From Holacanthus passer (Eukaryota > Chordata > Actinopteri > Pomacanthidae): a stretch of DNA of 64,000 bases. The DNA is taken from contig JAFREQ010000024.1 in assembly GCA_025331565.1 (NCBI GenBank), positions 2,046,501 to 2,110,500 on the forward strand, given 5' to 3'. The notes below the pieces were generated by a model. It made no database searches. It was not told the origin of the DNA and saw nothing but the letters and a program-made list of their open reading frames with translations. A program made the translations under genes and the position numbers. Shown here in pieces: positions 54,551 to 64,000 of the stretch. Numbering within the stretch: position 1 is the stretch's first letter; each line of letters opens with the position of its first letter.

Positions 54551-56086
54551 CTAGCATGTGTTCGAGATGAAAAGAGTGGGTGTGGATGCGTCGGCATGTC
54601 ACGCTTATGACCGTGTGTGTGAGAAGAGAGAGTGTTTTTGTTGTCAGAGCGGAGCGTCTTTGAACGCAACACACACACACTCACGTTGGCTGACAGGTGC
54701 TTTCAAGTGCTAACACTCGGAGAATGCTAAACGACAAAAAAAGAGCGAGAGAAGAAGAGAGAGGAGAAAGTGAGGGAGTGAGGCCGCGGTGCTCACACAC
54801 ACACACACACACAGATGTCAACACACACGTCTGGTTTTGCTATGAGTGTCACACTCATCAAGAATAAAATACAGGATGTCGCTGCGTTTGAGCTGGTAAC
54901 ACTGCTATTTCATAAAGACCAGAACAGAATAGATGAATCTTTTTCCCAAGTTCGATCTGATGTTTTAATTGATGAATAAACCTGAGTTCATCTCGGATCA
55001 TGACAATTCACATCGGATCAGGAAAACTAAAGCAAAGTCAGGGGAGCATCGTTTCAGGATTCATCAGAGCAGCTTCCTCTTCTTTTACCTTTTGCCCTCG
55101 CTGGGTTTCAGTTTAACGTTACTTAGTCACACAGGTTGTGGTTTTCTAGGTTTTACTCAGACGAGATGAGATTATCTCGGAGAGTTAAAACTCCAGTGGG
55201 CCACGCCAACAGTCAAAACGCACTCATTTTAGGAATCATCAGAGCGAAACGAAGCAGAAACTGAGCAGAAACTTAAAGTGCAGGTATGAGTTTCTGCTGC
55301 AGGTGAACATCAGAGCTGATGTCAGCGGCAGGTCAACCGGAGCCTGTGGCGCTGAATGACAGAGGAAGCTAATTAAAGACAACACAAACACTGTACACAC
55401 ACACTCAGGTTGGGGGGGGGCAGGACTCGGGGCCCCTCCTGCCTCCGGCCCCCAGGTCATGCGCATTTTCCCCAGGGCCGTGGAGTCGGCCAGGCTGAGT
55501 CTGCCGGTTCCTCGGCCACCTTAACGCTGCCATTAGCCCACCGTCACACCTGGAAGCCCCTGAGCTCCCACTCTCTCTCTTTGTTTTCCTCTGAGCTCGC
55601 TCTCTCTTTGATCAGCTCTGCTACAGTGGACGAGCGCAGTTAGTCGGCCGTGTCGTGAATGTGGAAGCAAATGTGGGGGAATTTTTAGCATCGTGTCCGA
55701 ATTTGTGTCTTTTCGCCTTCGTGACGAACAGAAAAAACTCATTTCACTCATTTATGATTTGAGTTTACAGGTTTAGATTTAGGTTTTTTGTTGAGATCAA
55801 ACTTTAACACGGAGAAACCTGATGCTCATTTTTAGACATTTCTCTCATAAAAAGGTCAGCGAAGACAAACACACTCATGCAAACACACACTGTCTCTGCT
55901 CCTTTTATTGAGGTTGTGTGTGTGAGTGTGAGCTTTCATGTTAAAAGCGGGTCTTTAAGTGTGTAAGACTGTGGCATTAGGGGCCATACCCCCCCCCAGT
56001 CTGTGTAATTACACTGTCACTGGCACACAAACACACAGAAACACAACGATGGCACTGACGGAGATGAAAGCTTGTCGGTCTTGTAC

Positions 56087-56143
<57 letters not shown>

Positions 56144-56236
56144 AGATAATGACAGGCTAACGTTCAGAGAGGAAGGAGACACAGCTACAGTCAAAGACAC
56201 TGTTAGGCTTTAAGAGCGGCGACAGGACACACTCAA

Positions 56237-56280
<44 letters not shown>

Positions 56281-57357
56281 CACAACCAATTGATTTTGTG
56301 TTTTTTATGACAGCAGCTCAGAGCATCAGACATTTAATAAAAATGTTCTTTCACAATAAAAGTTTGCTAATTTCACTGCATGTGGAAAACGGAAAATATT
56401 GAGATCAGATGCCAAATAACTTATTTTGTTTTTCCATTTTCTGACTATTACAAATCTTATCTTATCTTTAAAAAACGGATTCTTATTCGTCCCACTGGTT
56501 GTCTTTATCGCTCAATAAAAGATTAAAAAGACTTACTGAGTTTCTGCATCATCAGCTCTCCGGACGGAGGGTAGTGGAGACGGCGGGCGAAGTCGTGGCA
56601 GTACCAGACGAGCAGCTCGGCGCCGGCCGGGACGGGCTTCACCGTGTAGAAGTAAATCTCCATGCCGTTCTGACACGCCGCCAGGTTCTGCTCCGCCGCC
56701 GAGTGGGCCGGGTTCACGTACCGCATCCAGTTAGAGCGAGTCTCGTCCAGGCCGTCGACGAAGTGATGGAACTCCTCATCCACGTAGATCTGGAGCGAAG
56801 GAAGGAAAGAAAAATTAGTCAGATTTTAGTGGGATGATTTAGTTTAAATGATTTCAGTGTGTTTAAGTGAACAAGGAAAAACTGATTTTATTTATTTTTT
56901 ACTCTCAATTCTGTTTTAATTTTTACTGATAAAAATGAATGAAGTAATTAAGTTTTGTTTAAACTTTTGAATTTTAAATTTGTATGTAAATAAGTAGCAA
57001 AACTCACTAAAGAAAGAAAGACCTAATTAAAAAAATAAAAGATGGATGAAAAGACACTAAGAAAATAAGTTTATAACAGATTAAAGTTAATTAGTTCCTA
57101 ATGAAGCACGAGAGTCCAGTCAGTTTTAATATAAATCGCATACATCCAACAATCTTAATTCTTTCTCTCTCCGTCCCTCCATCATTTCATTCCTCACCAT
57201 GTTCCTCTCTTCACCTTCACCTCCTTCAGACGGACGAACAGACAGAGACAGACAGAGCGTGGTGGAGGAGGAGATCCTCTTTTATATTGAAAAGGAAGGA
57301 GCAACTCATTTTCTGTCTCTCCTCCCCTTTTCTCTCTCTATCTCGATCTCTCGTCTT

Positions 57358-57395
<38 letters not shown>

Positions 57396-57483
57396 AAAGT
57401 GAGATATGAGCATGAATGGAACACCTTTCTGACTTGAGTCTACTTGTGGTTTGGTGCATATTGAGCTTTTCTTTTCATGAAAG

Positions 57484-57544
<61 letters not shown>

Positions 57545-58563
57545 GAAGGCGTTGGTCAGGTAGGTGGTTTGTGAGCGTGTGTACTCTCACTGTCAGTTAC
57601 TGGTAGTGATGGAGCGTATTCTGCCGAACTGTGTGAGAGAGTGTGTGTGAACTTACAGGAACCACTGTGTGACATGTTATTTGTGTGAGGGTGACATCAC
57701 ATCCCCATTTCTCTTTCTCACACACACACACAGAAAAACAGCGAGCCCAGTTTCCTGTTCCACTGACTGACTTTAGACTCGGTGTGACGCCACAGGAAGG
57801 GGTCCCTCCGGCTTCTGAGGAAGTGTGTGTGTGTGTGTGTGTGTGTGTGCCTGTGCGTGTGTATACTTACCCTCCAGAAATACTTGCGGTTGGCGTCTTT
57901 GGGGACGCTGTCGGCCGTGTAGATCTCGCCCACCAGGGGGCCGAAGCGAGTTCCTTTGGGGATGTACTCCCTGCTGCACACGCCTACCACCTGCACGAAG
58001 ACACGCACACACACAGGTCAGACAAAGGATGGAAGAGGTCTTTGAAGTTGATTGTGTGTGATCTTTACACAGTAAATTTTACCGTCTAAACAGATAACGA
58101 TCTGGCATTTTAAATCATTTCTATACGCTCATGTGGAACATCTAAACACGCTTAAAACTAATTCCTGCGCTCTTTGATGTGATTCACATTCGCAGTTTTA
58201 CAACGTCAGCACGACGAAAGCATCAATCAAGGCTTCTGTGATTACGCATCATAATTCAACGTATTCTCTCACTTTTAAAATGCCAGATTGTAACTTGTTC
58301 AGATGCAAGGATCCTGCATGTAAACATGTAAAGATCTTTTGCGATAACACTTGAGAAACAAGCTGTTTGTGACCACACGGCTTGCCGTAGAGGTGGAGTG
58401 TGTGTGTGTGTGTGTATGTGTGTGGGTTCATCAGTTTTATGTGTCATTAAGTCTAATTAAGCCTTATTGTATGAACACATGCAGACTCACAGACACACGA
58501 TATCAACCAGCTGTCAACACAGATGATGATTAATGAACCAGCTTCATGCCTCAGTTCATTTGG

Positions 58564-58595
<32 letters not shown>

Positions 58596-58878
58596 GCTGG
58601 AGAATAACTGTAAAATATCTTCTTTCATATCTCTCTCTCTCTCTCTCTCTCGTCACACCTCCACTCTTTGCCACATCAAACCAAAACTGCCGCCACTTCA
58701 GACGCTTCGGGGGGGAAACATCCAGATACTCAAAAGAAAAAAGTAATCTTCTGTTTCTCCTTTTTTTCTCTCGCCTGATTCAATCAAAGAACAAAAAAAT
58801 AGGAGGAGGAAGAAGAGGAAGAAGAGAAAAGAGAAGGATTATGTGGCGACTAGATGTCAGGCTCCAGCTGTGGATGGC

Positions 58879-58924
<46 letters not shown>

Positions 58925-60133
58925 TTCGCTCATGCATAACCCACACAAACAGACGTCTTTCCCAAACCCCTGGTGACATGGGAAATCCCCCCTTCCACTT
59001 TTCCCTCTATAGGACCAGACATAAGAGTGTGTGTGCACATGATTTGACTGATTAACAGATTTTTACAATGCTCTCTCTCTGTCTTTGAACCAGAAGTCAG
59101 TCTTCTTTGATCAGAGAGACAAACTCCCGTCCTCAGCCGTTCCCCTCGTCCTCTCTCAGTCCAGACAAATATCAGGTGGTAACCTATCAGCTCGCAAACA
59201 AAACACACGTCTTCCCTCAGTTTCCTGTTGATAAGCCCCTGATGAGAAAATCTATGCGATCACGCCGTTTTTAACAAACTCACAAGGTGTCAAAATTGCC
59301 AAACTCGCCACCTTTTGACCTGCACTTTTTTTTCCCAAAGTGCCTTTAAAATACAGCAAACTATCATTTTTATATAGAAGTTTTTTTGGGCTCTTGATCA
59401 TTTATTTCATTATTTGATGTTCAGAATGAATCAGTCATGTGTTCGTCGATTAAAGCTGTGGAAAGATGCAAATAAGACTCAAACTTATCTCCACATGCAA
59501 ATTTCCAGCTAACTTTTAAACTTTCAGAAGCTAAAAACCTTCTGCTTTTTGCAAGACCTCACTGTTATTTAACCTCATTTTCAACCTTTGATATTTTGAC
59601 TTTTTCACCTCTGGTTCAATCAATGATTTGACAACAGGTTTGTCAAAAAGTCACAAGATCACTAGTTGGTTTGTTGAGGAAATTTTACAGGAAATGTGAC
59701 AAATGCAAATCAAATATTTTTTCCTGCCTGATAAAAACTGGCCACAATATAAAACTACAGGGTTGATACAGATATTGATTATCACCATTAAAGAACAAAA
59801 AACTCACAGGCCACTGCCGATTTGACATATGAAGCATCTGAGGGGTCAAAGTTCACTTTGAAACCTCGTAAAATCTCACTAAGCAGCTTAAAAATCAGCA
59901 GGCAGAAGCAGCTTGATGCGATCGTTCAGATGCCCCCTGCTGCCCCCTGCCAGCCATGATAGGTACTGCAGCTAGTTTAATGAAATGAAATGACGTCTAT
60001 GAGATTCAAACACACACACACACACACACACACTTGGGATAAAGCCATCATAATTTCCTCAGATGCTGACTGAGTTTTCACGGATGGATGCGAGCTGATA
60101 AAATTGCAGCATAAACACACAGCTACAGTTACA

Positions 60134-60166
<33 letters not shown>

Positions 60167-61159
60167 CGTGTGTCCAAATTCTGCTTCAGACATTTCACAC
60201 ACCCACACCCACGCACAGATTCCTCTCTGTAATGTGTGTGAAGCTTTACGACGAGACACGACCCCCTCTTCATTACATGACCCACGTCTGACTCACGTGT
60301 GTGTGCAGATGGCTTTCTCCGCCTGAGTGTGTGTGAAAAACTGAGCCTGAGGAGAAAGTTTGTGTGTGTGCCAACTTGTCTGTATGAGTGTGAGTGTGTG
60401 TGTGTGTGTTTGAGCCTGACCTCCTTGCTGTCAGCCGGGTGTTTGAAGGCCAGGTTTCGGGGCAGAGAGGCCTCAGCTCTCGTCGTCGTCATGGCGTCGC
60501 CGTCTGGCCCCGCCTCCCACGCCGTGTCTTTGACGATGTATGTGCACTTCTCCTCGAACTCTGCCTCCGTCCATCGGGTCATGTCGGCCTCCTCCATGTC
60601 CACCTCCATGTCAATGTCTGTGTCCGCCATCGTCTCGGCTCCGTCTGAGCTGGCGCTGGTGGCGGCGGAAGCCATCTTGGCCTCGTGGTGAGTGTCATCC
60701 TGCTCCATGGTGCGCGCCCCCTCACTGGTCAACATGGCCGAGCTATGAGAGGTCGCCTGGTTGGTGCAGGAAGACAGAGAGATTTTTAGCGTTAATATCC
60801 TTTATTTAGAAAGAAAGATTTAATGGAAATAAGGAAAGAAAAGAGGAAGGAAGAAGAAACCATGAGGCAAAGGAAGTAAAATGAAAGATGAGAAAGGTGA
60901 GAAAGGGGATAAAAGAAAGAAACATGAAAGCAGAGACAGAAGCTGTGGACAAAGTGGAAAAATGATAACTGAAGTAAAAAAAGAAAAAGAGAGATGTGGG
61001 AGGAAAAAGATAAAAAGAGGAAAGAAAGAAAAGGATTGAGACAAGAGGCGACGAAAACAGAGAGATGAAGGGATGAAGAAAGAGAGAAAGAAGAGAGGAA
61101 GAGCTGTGATTATTATCTGTGGTGACTCAGGGAGAGGGGGGGTCTGACTAACACTGCTG

Positions 61160-61193
<34 letters not shown>

Positions 61194-62111
61194 AGAAACA
61201 GACAGGAAACTGTTTGTCTTGTCAACTATTTACAGAAAACATGAACTAATTTGGGAAACAATTCTGGAATAAATAAAGCCTCCATTCATTCATAACTAAT
61301 AATAATTTAAATATAATAATTATAATTTGGTTATTATTTGCCAAGAACATCCAAACCAAGCACAGGGTTGTTAAATTGTTCCGCCTCATATGAACCAACT
61401 AAAAAGAAACAGTCTCTCATTCTAAATTCTCCAAAATCAATTTCATCGATTTCACGGACTTTTTTTTTCTGTCAATAAAAACCACAAGGTAAAAATTTCA
61501 ATGAGTCAAGCTGAGATAAGAGACTTTGATCAAAGGGGAATAAAGAGGAACTGATAGAGGAACTCGACAGAGACAGAGAACGATAAGACAAAATCATCCT
61601 CCTCTCCAAATATGTAAATACTGAATTATATGAAGAATCCAAGTTGAATGTTTTTAACTTTTTGCATTTATTCCTCAGAACACAACAAAGTTGACCAAAC
61701 TTTCACACGTCAGCTGATAAAACAGTCAACAGTGAATTTTCCATCAAATTCATATTTTCTGTAAATGAACACAAAATGTGATTCAGTTCATTTTAAATCT
61801 GAATCTGTTTCTCAGCAGATTTTACACACATTTCTTTTTGTTTCCTCTCTGAAGCAAATGAACCTTTCTTGTTTCCTTCGCAGCCTTTTTGTCCTCTTCT
61901 CCGCATTTAACTACTTGTTATGGAGAAAGACAATGAAAGTGTGGCTGATTATGGACTCAGAAATCTCCTGTGTGTCCTCCCTGTGTGTCCCCTCCTCCCC
62001 GTCTCTTCCTGGGGTTGAAGACAGAGGAAGGAAACGCTGTCTGTGTCTGAATGAAGCTAAAATTGGAAGCAGAGTGGCACTGCAGCGGAACCGGCAAATC
62101 ATCCCGACTCC

Positions 62112-62143
<32 letters not shown>

Positions 62144-63656
62144 TGGTAATGGATGGGGGGGCGATGAGGAAGGGAGCGCCAAACTTTTCCATTTGGGGGG
62201 CCACAGCAGCACAAACAAAACTTCAAACGCGATCCCACCCAAGACACACACACACAGATATCCACAGAGGGACAAACATGCCGCTTGTCCCACGCAGACG
62301 AGCGGAAAAGCAGCAGATCTTCAGTGACCACACTCGACTCTGTGAATTCTTCTGCAGCCGCAAGAAAGACAATTATTTCACATCCAACTGGATCCAGTCA
62401 CAGTTAATGACTTTTGCTCCAAACAGCAGCAAGAAGTGACACAAAGAGATGAACTCAAATCATCTGATCACTCATGAGGAGACATTTTAAAAATCACTCT
62501 GATCCTTTTGAAGAATCACACAGTGGAAAAGTTTAATGAGTGAAGAGCCTCATTATTTCTTCATATTCTTCATTTTGATGTTTCTTGCAAATCACAAAAC
62601 TTTCTTCTTTTAAACCTTCAAGAAAATGCTCTTTAAATGATTCAATTCTCCTGAATCATGAAGAAAAAGTTGTCTGCATCCTGACTTTCACAGTCAAACT
62701 CATCCGACTGGAAAAAAGGAAAATCTTCAAAAAATACATTCAAATCCACCAAACCACAAACCACCATTATTTGAATTGTAAAAAAGGTGAAATTTTCCAG
62801 AAAGAAAATGTAATTTCTCCCCGTCAGCGGCTGCACATCTTCCTACAGACTCAGAGCAGCAGAACAACAGTTTCTGCTCCATTTGCCATTTAAATGAAGG
62901 CCATTAAAAACTGATCACATATGAAAATGTGTCTCAATATTTCAACTCTGAGCAGAAGTTTGCATAACAGCTGCAACATTGAAAACTAATAGTGAAACCA
63001 AAAACCAAGAAAACAATTCACCTCCTAACTGAAAATACAAAAGTTGAGTCTGCACACACTCATAAGATTTTTCAAATTAAGGTGTATTTGAATAAGTCCA
63101 GATGAAACTCACACACAGGGAGGAACAGCAGTGTTTTCTCATCTAAACTCAAATGGAAAAAAAGCCAAATTCTCTGTGATATGAGGACAAAAATCCACTA
63201 ATGTTCACCTGCATTCATCACAAACCAAATGTCAACAAAAGTCTGAAACAAGCCTGAAATCACCAACTAAAGTGCTGAAAAAGGAAAACACCATTTTGAA
63301 CTAAATACAAAAAAAACAAAAAAAAAAAAAACAGCAGCATTTGATCAGCACAATTAAAATAAGACAAGAAAATCAGGTCAGAAATGAAAAAAGCCAGAAA
63401 GAAGAAAAAAAAAAGGAAAAATGTGATTAAAAACAAACTTGGATTCAAGAAGCCAGAAAATGTCTTAAAATGTGAGTTTTACTTACTGTTTCTGTTTCTT
63501 ATCTTAATCCAGAAATGAAACACAAACTTTATAGAAAAAGTCAAAAACCAACAAAGCTGATAAAAGTCCTTTTTTCCTTCTTCCTCTGTTTTGTGTTTTG
63601 GTGGAAAAAGAGTTGGAAGCTTTACTCACCGAGTAACTTTGGTCCCATCCACACAT
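50905..63656 (-). CDS. prdm1a: PR domain zinc finger protein 1 (Blimp-1), 7 coding exons
   Basis: Minus-strand exons: 63656-63630, 60756-60421, 57990-57871, 56789-56537, 53125-52050, 51759-51631 and 51495-50905. They total 843 codons plus TAA (human PRDM1 825 aa). All introns are GT-AG. Residues 66-77 carry the conserved TEAEFEEKCTY motif. The PR (SET-like) domain spans about 107-235 and includes REYIPKGTRFGP, NWMRYVNPAHS, EQNLAACQNG and LLVWYC. The Pro/Ser-rich middle is 246-580. Five zinc fingers lie at 588-610, 616-638, 644-666, 672-694 and 700-723, the last of C2HC type. A SUMO-type IKQE motif is near residue 836. It is a nuclear DNA-binding repressor that recruits chromatin modifiers to GAAAGTGAAAG-like sites. 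The nine-codon first exon is preceded by an in-frame TGA. Met17 in exon 2 is an alternative start. The exon-2 donor (GTCAGG) is weak. The 'a' paralogue assignment rests on linkage to atg5. Confidence 0.95.
53126..56536 (-). other. prdm1a intron 4 (3.4 kb)
   Basis: Between CTCA|GTAAGT and cttcAG|AGCAG. It contains GT/CA arrays (53311-53341, 53492-53513, 54039-54067, 54149-54192, 54514-54548, 56089-56142, 56238-56277), a CTC trinucleotide array (about 54254-54284), and a diverged dispersed-repeat piece at about 56457-56496. Segment 55190-55640 is more GC-rich and repeat-free. No other gene. Confidence 0.8.
56089..56142. repeat. GT microsatellite
   Basis: About 26 GT units in prdm1a intron 4. 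A CA array of about 20 units follows at 56238-56277. Confidence 0.95.
56790..57870 (-). other. prdm1a intron 3 (1.1 kb)
   Basis: Contains GT (57359-57392) and CA (57485-57541) arrays in opposite orientation about 100 bp apart, plus GT at 57823-57848 next to the exon-3 donor. No other feature. Confidence 0.8.
57485..57541. repeat. CA microsatellite
   Basis: About 28 CA units, the longest perfect CA array in the window. With the GT array at 57359-57392 it forms an inverted pair. Confidence 0.95.
57991..60420 (-). other. prdm1a intron 2 (2.4 kb)
   Basis: Between GAG|GTCAGG and gtgcAG|GTG. It holds GT (58399-58425, 58568-58593, 60134-60176) and CA (58881-58922, 60011-60031) arrays. The rest is AT-rich and unremarkable. 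Confidence 0.8.
58881..58922. repeat. CA microsatellite
   Basis: About 21 CA units in prdm1a intron 2. Confidence 0.95.
60757..63629 (-). other. prdm1a intron 1 (2.9 kb)
   Basis: Between TCG|GTGAGT and accAG|GCG. It starts with an A-rich region (about 62700-63560 on the plus strand) and has a CA array at 61161-61190, a GT array at 62119-62142 and a purine-rich stretch at 60810-61130. The 224-aa open frame at 61765-62439 shows no recognisable protein features. Confidence 0.75.
63630..63656 (-). CDS. prdm1a: proposed first coding exon of prdm1a (9 codons)
   Basis: ATG at 63656-63654 opens MCGWDQSYS and ends at a strong donor TCG|GTGAGT. Splicing to the acceptor ACCAG|GCG (exon start 60756) keeps the frame through Met17 and into the conserved acidic segment. 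An in-frame TGA lies five codons upstream, so the reading frame truly begins here. It cannot be confirmed without transcript data. Translation could also start at Met17. Confidence 0.65.
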
Positions 63657-63839
63657 AAGGACGACGGGTCAGATCCTGTGTGTGTGTGAGGACAGAGAGT
63701 GTGTGTGTGCAGGACAGGTGCAGCTCTCCCCCTCCGAGCTCCGATACTCCACACCGGTGTGTGTGTTCAAGTGTGTGTGTGTGTGTGTGAGTGTGATCCA
63801 GTCGGTGTCCTGCGTTCAAATGCCTGACAGACCCAACAG

Positions 63840-63960
63840 CTCCCGGACTAAGTTGGAAAAAGGGAGCCGCCTCTCTGCTTCCAGGCCACGCCCACTCCGG
63901 TCTGACCCCTCCCCTGGCCCCGCCCAATGAGCTCTCTCTCACACACACACACGCACACAC
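63840..63960 (-). promoter_or_regulatory. presumed prdm1a proximal promoter / 5' UTR
   Basis: Upstream of the first coding exon on the minus strand lie a GC box (63916-63925), an overlapping CCAAT motif in plus orientation (63924-63928) and a KLF/CACCC-type GGGCGTGGCC (63884-63893). The local composition is GC-rich. The transcription start is unknown, and a further upstream exon could lie outside the window. Confidence 0.45.
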
Positions 63961-64000
63961 TTATCTGTAGCAAGAAGAAGCAGCAGGCGCTTTCACCTGA

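Noticed and set aside
59977..60735. 252-aa minus-strand single-exon frame
   Set aside because: Its first part is real prdm1a exon 2, but after the donor at 60420 it reads into CA-repeat intron (HTHTHT).
61765..62439. 224-aa plus-strand frame in prdm1a intron 1
   Set aside because: It includes a translated GT repeat, shows no recognisable domain, and has no visible splice or promoter context.

Overview
The window is vertebrate nuclear DNA, most likely from a ray-finned, probably percomorph, fish. Three intron-rich genes are readable by their encoded proteins: dctn3 (minus strand, coding 4107 down to 1237), atg5 (plus strand, coding 4992 to 33495) and prdm1a/Blimp-1 (minus strand, coding 63656 down to 50905). 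The fish assignment rests on protein content, the atg5-prdm1 neighbourhood, dense CA/GT microsatellites, and degenerate repeats of families common in teleosts. These are hAT-type elements that begin AGGGCTGCAACTAA or AGGGCTGGGCGATA, a Tc1/mariner remnant, and a dispersed repeat that ends in TTATTCGTCCCACA. No bacterial, viral or plasmid gene is visible.

Layout. dctn3 (7 coding exons, 187 aa) and atg5 (7 coding exons plus a probable non-coding first exon, 275 aa) are head to head. Their probable first exons are separated by only about 0.3 kb, which suggests a shared bidirectional promoter near 4108-4480. atg5 carries two very large introns (10534-19583 and 19702-33358). These hold old DNA transposons, a 20-bp perfect hairpin, a 350-bp CT tract, and several unique-looking stretches dense in transcription-factor-like motifs. 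From about 35.2 to 49.2 kb lies a gene-free interval rich in CA/GT repeats, with a Tc1/mariner remnant at 41.06-41.49 kb. prdm1a (7 coding exons, 843 aa in my model) follows tail to tail with atg5, and its presumed promoter lies at the right edge.

How the genes relate. DCTN3 is the small shoulder/arm subunit of dynactin, the dynein cofactor. ATG5 is the ATG12-conjugated core of the LC3-lipidation enzyme. PRDM1 is a PR-domain zinc-finger repressor that directs plasma-cell, germ-cell, muscle and neural-crest fates. They form no operon-like unit. The ATG5-PRDM1 linkage is also present in human (6q21), so the large atg5 introns and the intergenic interval are reasonable places to look for long-range prdm1a enhancers. 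That is inference.

All exon coordinates were derived by hand from reading frame, GT/AG sites and similarity to remembered vertebrate proteins. UTR ends, promoters and regulatory elements are much less certain than the coding exons. I found no convincing previously undescribed system. The best leads are the dctn3/atg5 bidirectional promoter, candidate enhancers inside atg5 and downstream of prdm1a, the hairpin at 32045-32090, and a copied atg5 exon-5 fragment at 7978-8000.
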